Shown here: positions 1 to 7,162 of the stretch, in pieces
Position numbering within the stretch: the stretch's first letter is position 1
Layout: every line of letters starts with the position of its first letter
NCBI GenBank assembly: GCA_031550615.1
Contig: JAVBOL010000025.1
Span: 1-64,000 of the forward strand
Source of the DNA: JAVBOW01 sp031550615
Lineage (GTDB): Bacteria; Bacteroidota; Bacteroidia; Bacteroidales; Rikenellaceae
DNA: 64,000 bases
Reading direction: 5' to 3'
Program-made: the position numbers and the translations under genes
The notes under the pieces: generated by a model
What the model saw: only the letters and a program-made list of their open reading frames with translations
Told to the model about the DNA's origin: nothing
Databases searched by the model: none

Positions 1-518
1 AATGGTTCCGGAAAGCCGCCGCCCAGGGACTCGCCGATTCACAGGATTATCTGGGCGACTGCTATCGCTATGGCCGGGGAGTGGCGGAAGGTCACCTGCA
101 GGCGGTGCACTGGTACACTCAAGCGGCAGAAAAGGGGAATGCATATTCACAAAACAGCCTCGGCAATTGCTATGCCTCCGGCATCGGCGTTAATGGAGAT
201 TGGATCGAAGCCGCCAAATGGTACCGTAAAGCGGCGGAGCAGGGTAATGCGGAGGCGCAGGAGCGGCTTGCCTCCGTTTATTTTCAGGGCAGGATAGGTG
301 TGCCCATGGATGAGGGCGAAGCCGTAAAGTGGTACCTCAAGGCGGCGGAGCAAGGGCGTGCCGAGGCGGCCTTTGTATTGGGTAAATGTTATTACCATGG
401 CTGTGGCGTGCTCCGTGATCTTAAGGAGGCTGTAAAATGGTATCGCGTAGCGGCGGATAAAAAGCATGCCACCGCGCAGGAATTGTTGGAAAAAGCAGAA
501 AAAGAAATGAACTCGTAA
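1..518 (+). CDS. Sel1-repeat protein, 5' truncated by the window edge
   Basis: The reading frame is open from base 3 and runs to a TAA at 516-518, giving about 171 visible residues. They form tandem units of about 36 residues with the Sel1/TPR-like pattern A-x-W-Y-x-x-A-A-E-x-G-x-A, for example KWYRKAAEQGNAEAQERLA. Sel1 repeats are alpha-helical solenoids used for protein-protein contacts. The frame is already in a repeat at base 3, so the true start and any signal peptide or other domain lie outside the window. The next gene starts 1 base after this stop, so the two are probably cotranscribed. The repeats are certain; the cellular role is unknown. Confidence 0.85.
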   Translation, partial: WFRKAAAQGLADSQDYLGDCYRYGRGVAEGHLQAVHWYTQAAEKGNAYSQNSLGNCYASGIGVNGDWIEAAKWYRKAAEQGNAEAQERLASVYFQGRIGVPMDEGEAVKWYLKAAEQGRAEAAFVLGKCYYHGCGVLRDLKEAVKWYRVAADKKHATAQELLEKAEKEMNS

Positions 519-519
519 T

Positions 520-1209
520 ATGATCGACGACTTAATTAAAAACAGCGGCCTAAACGCGGACGGCCCGGCCTCGGTTTCGGCGCTTGAGGATAAATTCTCT
601 TCGGGGATCTTCCGCTCGCCGTCAGATAAGTACCAGATAGAGTTGCCGGACAGGCACCTGAGCCCTGATTCGGTCGTGTTGCTGCAGAGTTACCACGAGG
701 CGTACCGGCGGCTTTTCAAGAACGGCCTTATGATGGAGGGGCCACTGGCCACCGGGACGGAACTCGATTTCTCGCTGTTGATCTCGCCCCTGTCCAAGAT
801 ACTGGAGACGGAGCTCAACCTCTCCGTCGCGCAATGGTTTCGCGCGCAGGTCGGGATACCCATGCCGGCATATTACCACCGCGATATGGAGGATTGGACG
901 CCGACCGCGGCACAGGCCGGGGAATACAGCTCCGTTGAGGTCGATTTTTGCAGGAAGAACATGACCATAGGGGGCATCATAAAGCTCCTTAGGCATCACG
1001 GCGGCAGGGGTACGCTTCCCGCCTGGATCACCAGGCACGCCGGGTTTACGGACACCTGCGACCGTCTGCGCAAAACGCGCAACACAGCCGCCCACGGCGG
1101 GTACGCGACCCGCAAGGACTTCGAGGACACCCATGCGGCGTTCACGGAGCTGGCCGACGGTGGGGCGTTCGCGTCGCTGGCAGCCCTGAGGGATGAGATG
1201 ATGCGGTAG
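520..1209 (+). CDS. HEPN-like domain protein of unknown function
   Basis: 229 residues with no signal peptide or membrane segment. The C-terminal half carries R-N-T-A-A-H at residues 187-192, an R-x4-H motif like the one that marks HEPN domains. An upstream helix (SKILETELN, about 92-100) resembles the conserved L-x-x-x-L-E-x-x-L-N helix seen in several HEPN families. HEPN proteins are often RNases or partners in toxin, defence or RNA-processing systems, but many are non-catalytic. No nucleotidyltransferase partner is visible; the only neighbour is the Sel1 gene 1 base upstream. It converges on the GH2 gene with a 6-base gap. The HEPN assignment rests on the motif alone and needs a profile search. 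Confidence 0.6.
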   Translation: MIDDLIKNSGLNADGPASVSALEDKFSSGIFRSPSDKYQIELPDRHLSPDSVVLLQSYHEAYRRLFKNGLMMEGPLATGTELDFSLLISPLSKILETELNLSVAQWFRAQVGIPMPAYYHRDMEDWTPTAAQAGEYSSVEVDFCRKNMTIGGIIKLLRHHGGRGTLPAWITRHAGFTDTCDRLRKTRNTAAHGGYATRKDFEDTHAAFTELADGGAFASLAALRDEMMR

Positions 1210-1215
1210 GCGCCA

Positions 1216-3606
1216 CTATTCGACCGTCACCACGAGCGGCGTAAGGCCGGGCGAGGTGGCCGACAGGGCCGCCGGTCCGGTTAACATGGCGGTGATCCTG
1301 GCGCGGCCATTGGCTGCCTGTACGCGGGAAGAGGCCCAGGGAGTCCCCTGGTCTTCGATTAGGGTGGCCTGGCCGGCGGCTTTGAAGTCGATCCAGTCGG
1401 CGGCGTCGAGGCATTTTACGCCATCGGCGTCCACTATCTGCACTTCGAGGGTCACATTGTCGCCTTCCCGGGTCAGCTTATATTCGAGGCGCGCGGGAGC
1501 GCCCCATTGCCGGGTCTGGTACTCCACCTCGATCCGGTCTTTCAACCCCTCTGGGGTTATGGCCTCTATCAGGTTCTTTCCCTCTTTCAGGGGGACGTTC
1601 CAGCGCAGTCCCGCGGCGGGGAAATCCTGCGGGTCGCGCGTTCTGAAGCCCTGGCTTTTGCCGTTTACGACCAGCTCGACCCGTGCGGCGTTGGAGTAGA
1701 CCAGAATCTCCTTGGGCTCGTCCTTTTTGCCCCACCTTACCGGCCATGTGTGGCCGTAGATGTGTATCATGGGCTTCGCGGTCCAATATGACTGGAAGAC
1801 GTAGTAGCTCTCCTTTGGAGTCAGGTCGCGCGTGACCACCCCCTTCTGGTTGACGTAGGGCACGGGGTTGTCGGGACGCAGGGGGGTCGAGAAATCCTTG
1901 AATATCCACGCCGCGGTACCGGTCAGCCATGGCATGGTGAGCTGCTCCTTGAGGTGCCAGTCGAAAAGCCGCACTATGTACGACTCGTCCCAGCCGCCGC
2001 GCACGGCGATGCTGCCCTTTCCTTCGGGGAAAACCTCCGGGGTTTCGCTGTGCCGCCCGGCATGGCTGTCGCCGCCCCATTCGACGTGCAGGTAGCGTTT
2101 GACGCTGTTCATCTCGGCGGTCGACGAGTTCTTGAAGTCGCGGAAAACGTTGCTGTACCAGCCGCACCAGAGCGAGGGCGAGTAGACGTCCGGGATGTCG
2201 TTTGCGAATTTGCAGCGGCGTATCGAGGTCATCCGGTCGGGGTCGAGGCTGTGCGAGAGGTCGTTGAGCTCCGACATGAACTTGCGGATGCTGTCCTGCG
2301 AGAACGTTTCGAAGTCGCCCGGCCAGTCGTTTTCGTTACCCAGCCCCCAGAGTATTACCGAGGGGTGGTTGCGGTGTTGGGCTATCATGTTGCGCATCAT
2401 GGCTTTGACGCGCCCTTGGTAAGGCTCCCCGCCCACGCCGCCGCGGCACCATGGTACCTCTTCCCAGACCACTATGCCGAGGCTGTCGCACAGATCGAGG
2501 CAGAGGTCGGACTGCTGGTAGTGGCCCAGGCGGATGAAATTCACGCCCATGTCCTTCATCATCTGCATCTCGCGGCGCACGATATCTGAGGTGAGCGCCG
2601 CGCCCAGCCCGGCATGGTCTTCATGGCGGTGTGTGCCCTGCAGCAACACGCGGCGGCCATTGAGCATGAACGGGCCTTTTTCCACGAATTCGAAGGTGCG
2701 CAACCCGAAACGCTCGGTGGCCGTGCATAGATTTTTGGCGTCGCGTCCCACGCCGACCTCGATGGTGTAGAGTTTGGGCGAGTCCACGTCCCACAGCTGG
2801 GGGGCGGAAACGGTGAATTCGAAAATGATCCTGTCGTTGACCGCGCCGCTGACCGCCGATTGGTTTATTACCGCCTTGCCGTCTGGGTCTTTTACCTTTA
2901 CGTGGTAGGCGATCTGCGCGGCGCCGAGCGAGTTTTCCACGTATATCGTCACGGGTACGCGCCAGCCGGCGTTGGACCTGACGGGAGCTATGGCCATGCC
3001 GCTGACCGATATTTCGGGCAGGTAGACCAGTTTCAGGTCGCGGTAGATGCCGCCGTAGACGTTGAAATCGGACATGTCTGAGGGCACGAGGTCCGCATCG
3101 CGCGAGTTGTCGCAGCGCACCACGATGGGCACGCGCCCGGCGAAACGCTCCGCCTCGGGCGAGGCCAGAAATGAGCGCGCGGCTTCGGTGATATCGACCG
3201 TCCAGCCGTCATAACCGCCATCGTGCGAACCCACAGGGGTGGTGTAGACCCACACCGAACTCTTTTGTCCCGCCCCGTCGAACTCCAGAAGTGTGCGTCC
3301 GTGTGGAAAGGGGTTTTTCACCTCGATAGAGGTGCGGTACCAACCCGGGCCCTGGTAATAGTTGACGTCAGGCGCGACGGCGTCTGTGGCGTTGAAGCAG
3401 TGCGGCAGGGCGACGGGTGTCCACAGCGGCACTATCTCGGGTTTTCCGGGCAGGGCGGGGCGCACGGCCTCCCACGGGCCGGAGAGGTCGCAGCGTACAT
3501 ATTCCCAGCCGGTGTTAAGGGTGGTCTTCTCGCCGCAGGGTATGCGTCCTGCGGCGGTGTGCGCCGCCACGAGTAGCGCTAAGGCTGCCAATATGCTCTT
3601 TTTCAT
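1216..3606 (-). CDS. Glycoside hydrolase family 2 (beta-galactosidase-like)
   Basis: 796 residues with a Sec signal peptide (MKKSILAALALLVAAHTAAG). The order is that of GH2: an N-terminal jelly-roll sugar-binding domain, an immunoglobulin-like domain (about 200-305), a TIM barrel (about 310-600) and a C-terminal Ig-like domain of the DUF4982 type (the VYSNAARVELVVNGKSQGF region). The acid/base Glu is in LWGLGNENDW and the probable nucleophile Glu is in LHVEWGGDSH. GH2 enzymes remove terminal beta-galactose, beta-glucuronate or beta-mannose; the sequence does not settle which. It lies last in a same-strand cluster after the ROK regulator and the GNAT gene, so the ROK protein may control it. 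Family certain, substrate unknown. Confidence 0.93.
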   Translation of the reverse strand: MKKSILAALALLVAAHTAAGRIPCGEKTTLNTGWEYVRCDLSGPWEAVRPALPGKPEIVPLWTPVALPHCFNATDAVAPDVNYYQGPGWYRTSIEVKNPFPHGRTLLEFDGAGQKSSVWVYTTPVGSHDGGYDGWTVDITEAARSFLASPEAERFAGRVPIVVRCDNSRDADLVPSDMSDFNVYGGIYRDLKLVYLPEISVSGMAIAPVRSNAGWRVPVTIYVENSLGAAQIAYHVKVKDPDGKAVINQSAVSGAVNDRIIFEFTVSAPQLWDVDSPKLYTIEVGVGRDAKNLCTATERFGLRTFEFVEKGPFMLNGRRVLLQGTHRHEDHAGLGAALTSDIVRREMQMMKDMGVNFIRLGHYQQSDLCLDLCDSLGIVVWEEVPWCRGGVGGEPYQGRVKAMMRNMIAQHRNHPSVILWGLGNENDWPGDFETFSQDSIRKFMSELNDLSHSLDPDRMTSIRRCKFANDIPDVYSPSLWCGWYSNVFRDFKNSSTAEMNSVKRYLHVEWGGDSHAGRHSETPEVFPEGKGSIAVRGGWDESYIVRLFDWHLKEQLTMPWLTGTAAWIFKDFSTPLRPDNPVPYVNQKGVVTRDLTPKESYYVFQSYWTAKPMIHIYGHTWPVRWGKKDEPKEILVYSNAARVELVVNGKSQGFRTRDPQDFPAAGLRWNVPLKEGKNLIEAITPEGLKDRIEVEYQTRQWGAPARLEYKLTREGDNVTLEVQIVDADGVKCLDAADWIDFKAAGQATLIEDQGTPWASSRVQAANGRARITAMLTGPAALSATSPGLTPLVVTVE

Positions 3607-3616
3607 GGTGTCGGGA

Positions 3617-3645
3617 GTTGAAATGTGGCGTGCGATATGTGCAGC
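3617..3645 (-). repeat. Copy of a short dispersed element directly after a stop codon
   Basis: Read on the minus strand, this begins 1 base after the GNAT stop codon and contains CGCACGCCACATTTC preceded by GCTGCACATAT. Nearly the same string starts directly after the fabG stop (about 30052-30080, minus strand) and, with a few changes, 11 bases after the arginine decarboxylase stop (about 29748-29775, plus strand). All three copies have the same orientation relative to the gene they follow. Nothing in known elements that I can recall matches it with certainty. Confidence 0.6.
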
Positions 3646-4188
3646 CTACTTCTGCGGGTTTAAAAGCTGCAAAAGGTACTCGTCCTGCCAGTCGGCGGTG
3701 GTCTTGATCCACTCTTTTTTCAGCCCGGCTGTCGTGAACCCGCGCCCCTTGAACAGCGACAGGCTGGCGGTGTTGTTGGCCGGCACGTTGCAGTATATCT
3801 GGTTCAGTCCCAGTACCTCGAAGCAGTAGCGCGTGATGGCTGAGAGCGCCGAGGCGGCATAGCCCTTCTTGCGGTCGTCCTGATCGTAGATCAGTATGCC
3901 CACCCCCGCGCGGCGGTTATAGGGGTCTATGTCGAAAAGGTCTATCGCCCCCACGGCGCGCGCGGTCTCCTTCTGTTCGATTATCAGGCGCAGTTGCCCC
4001 GTTTCGTAGATGCTGTGGCTCTGGTTTTCGATGAACTGGCGCAGCATGTATTTCGAAAATGGGGCGATGGTTTCGCTCACCCGCCAGATGGTGGTGTCGT
4101 TTTCCCAGCGGTAGAGTATCTCCACGTCCTCGGGCTCGAGTGCGCGCAGCCTCACCAGGTCGGTTTCGAGTATGTTGCCTTCACCCAT
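3646..4188 (-). CDS. GNAT family N-acetyltransferase (RimJ/RimL/SpeG-like)
   Basis: 180 residues. The opening (LETDLVRLRALEPEDVEILYRWEND) is typical of the RimJ/RimL/SpeG branch of GNAT enzymes, which transfer acetyl from acetyl-CoA to protein N-termini or polyamines. The acetyl-CoA-binding motif A region is RRAGVGILIYDQDDRKKGYA, and the C-terminal part (LNQIYCNVPANNTASLSLFKGRGF) is the usual N-x-x-S-x-x-x-F-x-x-x-G-F end. The start ATG shares its A with the TAA stop of the ROK gene (TAATG), so translation is probably coupled. The substrate cannot be told from sequence. A copy of a dispersed 3' element follows its stop. Confidence 0.88.
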   Translation of the reverse strand: MGEGNILETDLVRLRALEPEDVEILYRWENDTTIWRVSETIAPFSKYMLRQFIENQSHSIYETGQLRLIIEQKETARAVGAIDLFDIDPYNRRAGVGILIYDQDDRKKGYAASALSAITRYCFEVLGLNQIYCNVPANNTASLSLFKGRGFTTAGLKKEWIKTTADWQDEYLLQLLNPQK

Positions 4189-5417
4189 TACAGTCCTATT
4201 ATTTTGTTGCGTATCAGCATCGCGGCGCCCAGCGCACCGGCCTCCTCGCCGGTCGACGCCAGCCGGAATTTTGTGTCGTTGTAGACCAGCGAGAGCGAAT
4301 ATTTGTTTGCCGACGACTTGAGAGGCATCGTCAGCAGTTCGCCCGCCGTGGAGAGGTGCCCCCCGATGATGACCAGCTCGGGGTTGAAGATATTTATAAG
4401 GAACGCCACGCTGCGCCCCAGTTTTTCGCCCGCCTCGGCGATCAGCTCTATCGAGAGGTTATCGTCGTTCTTTGCCGCCTCGATGATGTCATAGATGTGC
4501 ACCGTGCCCGTTTTTTCGACCTTGGGGCGCAGGGTGGTGTTCACGCCCTGGCGCACAAGCGAGATCAGTTTGTTCTCGATGGCCGTTCCCGACACCTCGG
4601 TTTCCAGGCAGCCTTTCTTGCCGCATGCGCAGATAACCTCGTTGTCGAAGAAGGGCGTGTGCCCGAATTCGCCCGCGAAGCCCGATTTGCCGTAGTAGAG
4701 CTTGCCGTCGGCCACGATGCCGATGGCCATACCCCCGCGTCCGAGGTGGAGGTAGAGCACGTTCTTTTCCTGCTGCGAGTCGCCGCCAAAATATTCGGCG
4801 TAGCAGCGCGCCCGCGTGTCGTTTTCCAACAGGGTGCGGATTCCGGTGCGATCCTCGATGATACGGCACAGCGAACGCTGTTCGCCGGTGAAGTATTTGT
4901 AGCTGCGCCCGGTGTTGGGATTCACACGCCCGGCGATGCAGACGCCCAGGCCGAGGATCTTGCCGCGGTCGATGCCGCAGCCGTCCAGGAATTCTTCGGT
5001 CGAGGCGCATATTGCTTCGAGCGACGAGGGGGAGTCCTTGAGCTCGTAGTCGATCTTGCGCCCGAAGGTTATGATGTTGTTCTTAAGGTCGGTTATCAGA
5101 AAACTCATGCCGTCGCGGCTGATGTCCACCCCGGCGAAGTAGATCGCCGTGTTGGCCAGCCCGAAGATGTTGGGGCGGCGTCCGCCGGGCGTTTCGACCT
5201 TGCCGTTGTCGGTGACGAGGTTTTCAGAGACGAGTTCGCCTACCAGTTTTGTGATCGTCGGGATGCTTATGTGCAGCTCTTTGGTCAGCTCGGCGAGCGT
5301 GCACTGGCCGTAGACGGCCATGTGGGCGATAATATTCCTCTTGATGAGGTTGTTCTTATGAGAGATGCCCTTTTCGGAGTCGTCTGTGCGGTTAAAAAAC
5401 TCCTTTAGTGAAACCAT
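4188..5417 (-). CDS. ROK family transcriptional regulator / sugar kinase homologue
   Basis: 409 residues. The N-terminal 70 residues form a winged helix (LIKRNIIAHMAVYGQCTLAELTKELHISIPTITKLVGELV is its core), followed by the ROK kinase-like fold. The ROK zinc motif is present (GHTPFF, then CACGKKGCLET). The arrangement matches NagC/Mlc/XylR repressors, which bind a sugar or sugar phosphate and release DNA. It heads a minus-strand cluster with a GNAT gene (1-base overlap) and a GH2 gene. A TATATTTG promoter box lies about 29 bases upstream, and an AT-rich inverted repeat further upstream is a possible autoregulatory operator. Confidence 0.92.
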   Translation of the reverse strand: MVSLKEFFNRTDDSEKGISHKNNLIKRNIIAHMAVYGQCTLAELTKELHISIPTITKLVGELVSENLVTDNGKVETPGGRRPNIFGLANTAIYFAGVDISRDGMSFLITDLKNNIITFGRKIDYELKDSPSSLEAICASTEEFLDGCGIDRGKILGLGVCIAGRVNPNTGRSYKYFTGEQRSLCRIIEDRTGIRTLLENDTRARCYAEYFGGDSQQEKNVLYLHLGRGGMAIGIVADGKLYYGKSGFAGEFGHTPFFDNEVICACGKKGCLETEVSGTAIENKLISLVRQGVNTTLRPKVEKTGTVHIYDIIEAAKNDDNLSIELIAEAGEKLGRSVAFLINIFNPELVIIGGHLSTAGELLTMPLKSSANKYSLSLVYNDTKFRLASTGEEAGALGAAMLIRNKIIGL

Positions 5418-5445
5418 TTGAGCAGTAGCTTTTTAAATTTATTTG

Positions 5446-5453
5446 CAAATATA
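5446..5453 (-). promoter_or_regulatory. Bacteroidota -7 promoter box (TATATTTG) for the ROK gene
   Basis: CAAATATA on the plus strand reads TATATTTG on the minus strand, matching TAnnTTTG. It lies 28 bases before the ROK start codon. Confidence 0.6.
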
Positions 5454-5480
5454 CTGAATTTTATTCTGGTTGATACCGTA

Positions 5481-5522
5481 TTTCATAAATATTTTATAAA
5501 ATTTATGATTTATTTTATGAAA
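5481..5522. promoter_or_regulatory. Candidate ROK operator: nested AT-rich inverted repeats
   Basis: TTTCATAAA at 5481-5489 is matched in inverse by TTTATGAAA ending at 5522, and a perfect 12-bp palindrome ATTTTATAAAAT lies between them at 5491-5502. The site sits between the divergent ROK and GNAT promoters, where a ROK repressor could control both. The role is inferred from position and symmetry only. Confidence 0.4.
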
Positions 5523-5591
5523 TATCGATTTTCGGGGCGTATATAATGAAATAATGGAGGCCGGAGGGGTGCTGTTAATCTATTTGTTGGC

Positions 5592-5599
5592 TATCTTTG
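5592..5599 (+). promoter_or_regulatory. Bacteroidota -7 promoter box (TATCTTTG) for the GNAT gene at 5627
   Basis: An exact TAnnTTTG match 27 bases before ATG 5627. It overlaps a possible TTG start at 5597, which is therefore inside the promoter and is rejected. Confidence 0.65.
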
Positions 5600-5626
5600 C
5601 GCTTACCGGAGCAATATTTTAATCAG

Positions 5627-6052
5627 ATGGAGATTTCAGAGCAAACTGTTTACATTCCGAAACTGGGCGAAGACATGCGCCGTCTTTGTGCGCAACTTTA
5701 CGCCGCGCAGCCCGACCTGGGAGAAAAAGTCCTGCGCGGGGTGGTCGAAGCGCCGGATTCCCACCTTCTTATGGCATATGACAATGGAGTGGCGGTAGGC
5801 ACTGCGACCGTAGGCATCTACCGCGCACCCGGCGGCGTGAGGGCATATATAGAGGACGTGGTGGTCGACGAGGGTTGCCGCGGGATGGGTGTCGGGCGCG
5901 CGCTCGTCGTGCATGCCGTGGCTGTCGCCCGCCGCGCCGGGGCGACCACGCTCTCGCTAACGTCGAATCCCGCCCGCGTGGCGGCCAACGCTCTTTACCG
6001 GTCGATGGGCTTTACGCTTTATCAGACCAATTATTATAAGATGGAGTTGTGA
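5627..6052 (+). CDS. GNAT family N-acetyltransferase
   Basis: 141 residues from ATG 5627 (MEISEQTVYIPKLGEDMRRL). The acetyl-CoA site is clear: IEDVVVDEGCRGMGVGRALV contains the R-G-x-G-x-G/A loop, followed by the typical SNPARVAANALYRSMGF C-terminal helix and strand. Such small GNATs acetylate amines or protein termini; the substrate is unknown. An upstream in-frame TTG at 5597 would add ten residues but lies within the promoter box. The gene ends just before a strong bidirectional terminator shared with rpmA. Confidence 0.88.
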   Translation: MEISEQTVYIPKLGEDMRRLCAQLYAAQPDLGEKVLRGVVEAPDSHLLMAYDNGVAVGTATVGIYRAPGGVRAYIEDVVVDEGCRGMGVGRALVVHAVAVARRAGATTLSLTSNPARVAANALYRSMGFTLYQTNYYKMEL

Positions 6053-6060
6053 TAGGACAT

Positions 6061-6097
6061 AAAAAATCCCGGCCTGTAAAAAGGTCGGGATTTTTTC
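6061..6097. terminator. Bidirectional intrinsic terminator between the GNAT gene and rpmA
   Basis: A-run, stem ATCCCGGCC / GGTCGGGAT (one G-U pair) with a short loop, then a T-run. It works in either direction between two converging genes. Confidence 0.85.
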
Positions 6098-6113
6098 TTT
6101 AACGCTTTCGTGC

Positions 6114-6377
6114 TTATTCAGCGGCGATGGGCGTTACGCTGACGTAGGACTTGCCGCCTACTTTCTTGCGGAACACTACGGTGCCGTTGACCAGTGCGAA
6201 CAGGGTGTGGTCTTTGCCTACGCCCACGTTCTCGCCGGGGTTGTGCACGGTGCCACGCTGACGCACCAGGATGTTGCCTGCTTTGGCGTATTGTCCGCCG
6301 AAGAGTTTCACGCCGAGGCGTTTGCTTTCCGATTCGCGGCCGTTCTTGGAACTGCCGACTCCTTTTTTGTGTGCCAT
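6114..6377 (-). CDS. rpmA: 50S ribosomal protein L27
   Basis: 87 residues beginning MAHKKGVGSSKNGRESESKR, the standard bacterial L27 start without the cleaved N-terminal extension found in Firmicutes. The rest (LGVKLFGGQYAKAGNILVRQ, then VGVGKDHTLFALVNG) is highly conserved. L27 is a large-subunit protein whose N-terminus reaches toward the peptidyl-transferase centre. It follows rplU by 15 bases in the usual rplU-rpmA operon. Confidence 0.98.
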   Translation of the reverse strand: MAHKKGVGSSKNGRESESKRLGVKLFGGQYAKAGNILVRQRGTVHNPGENVGVGKDHTLFALVNGTVVFRKKVGGKSYVSVTPIAAE

Positions 6378-6392
6378 GCTTCCTGAAGGGTT

Positions 6393-6707
6393 TTAAGCAG
6401 TTACGATTTCGTCGATAGATATCTGGGTAAGATACTGGCGGTGGCCGTTCTTAACCTGATAGCCTTTGCGGCGCTTCTTCTTGAATACGATGACTTTGTC
6501 ATCCTTCAAGTGGCGCAGGATTGTTGCTTTCACAGAGGCGCCTTTTACTACAGGTGCGCCTACACTAACCTGACCGTCGTTGTCTGTCAGCAGTACCCGG
6601 TCGAAGCTTACAGATGAGTTTTCCTCACCCGAAAGACGGTGAACATAGAGCTTCCGACCTTTCTCAACTTTAAATTGTTGACCTGCTATTTCTACTATAA
6701 CGTACAT
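6393..6707 (-). CDS. rplU: 50S ribosomal protein L21
   Basis: 104 residues starting MYVIVEIAGQQFKVEKGRKL, the usual L21 N-terminus. A longer frame to 6755 exists but would run through the promoter box at 6729-6736, so ATG at 6707 is chosen. The basic C-terminal segment KKKRRKGYQVKNGHRQ is the conserved rRNA-binding region. L21 binds 23S rRNA in the large subunit. It is cotranscribed with rpmA. Confidence 0.98.
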   Translation of the reverse strand: MYVIVEIAGQQFKVEKGRKLYVHRLSGEENSSVSFDRVLLTDNDGQVSVGAPVVKGASVKATILRHLKDDKVIVFKKKRRKGYQVKNGHRQYLTQISIDEIVTA

Positions 6708-6728
6708 CAAATAGAGTTTAGAGAGCGG

Positions 6729-6736
6729 CAAAGGTA
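6729..6736 (-). promoter_or_regulatory. Bacteroidota -7 promoter box (TACCTTTG) for rplU-rpmA
   Basis: CAAAGGTA on the plus strand. It lies 21 bases upstream of the L21 start codon and decides that start against a longer frame. Confidence 0.7.
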
Positions 6737-6780
6737 AGTAACTTTTATTTAACATCCAACCCCGGTCGCTCTTTTTATTC

Positions 6781-6788
6781 TATTTTTG
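6781..6788 (+). promoter_or_regulatory. Bacteroidota -7 promoter box (TATTTTTG) for the DUF4286 gene
   Basis: A TAnnTTTG match about 56 bases before the TTG start at 6845, divergent from the rplU promoter. Confidence 0.5.
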
Positions 6789-6844
6789 CGCTCCGGTTTT
6801 CCATTACCGGATTTTTTCCATACCTTAGATTTAAATTTAGGACC

Positions 6845-7162
6845 TTGTACAGACTCAATGTATCATATATAGTGGAGCCCGCCGTGCGCAACGGATGGCT
6901 GGGCGTTATGCGGGACGGTTTTTTGCCCTATCTCGCCTCACAGGGCTTCTCCAGGGTGGCCTTCAGCCGCGTGCTGCACGAGCAGGGCGAGGGGCATTTC
7001 ACCTTTTCGCTGCTGGTGGAGATAGATTCGCTGGACGATTACCGGCGTTTCACGGGCCCCGTGTGGGAGGAGTATGTCGCGCTGGCCGCCGGGGCTTTCG
7101 GTGAGCAGGTGCTTTGGTTCATTACCCTGATGAAAGAAGTGGACGACGATGAATTACGCTAA
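6845..7162 (+). CDS. DUF4286 family protein
   Basis: 105 residues. The fold resembles small ferredoxin-like alpha-beta proteins, with an N-terminal strand (LNVSYIVEPAVRNGWLGVMR) and a helix reading DGFLPYLASQGF, as in the Bacteroidota DUF4286 family of unknown function. No in-frame ATG precedes the conserved N-terminus, so translation probably begins at TTG 6845; an AGGA lies just upstream. The gene overlaps the next one by 14 bases. The family name is from recall of the pattern, and no biochemical role is known to me. Confidence 0.75.
   Translation: MYRLNVSYIVEPAVRNGWLGVMRDGFLPYLASQGFSRVAFSRVLHEQGEGHFTFSLLVEIDSLDDYRRFTGPVWEEYVALAAGAFGEQVLWFITLMKEVDDDELR

Noticed and set aside
5597..5629. 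TTG start at 5597 for the GNAT gene
   Set aside because: It overlaps the TATCTTTG promoter box; ATG 5627 fits.
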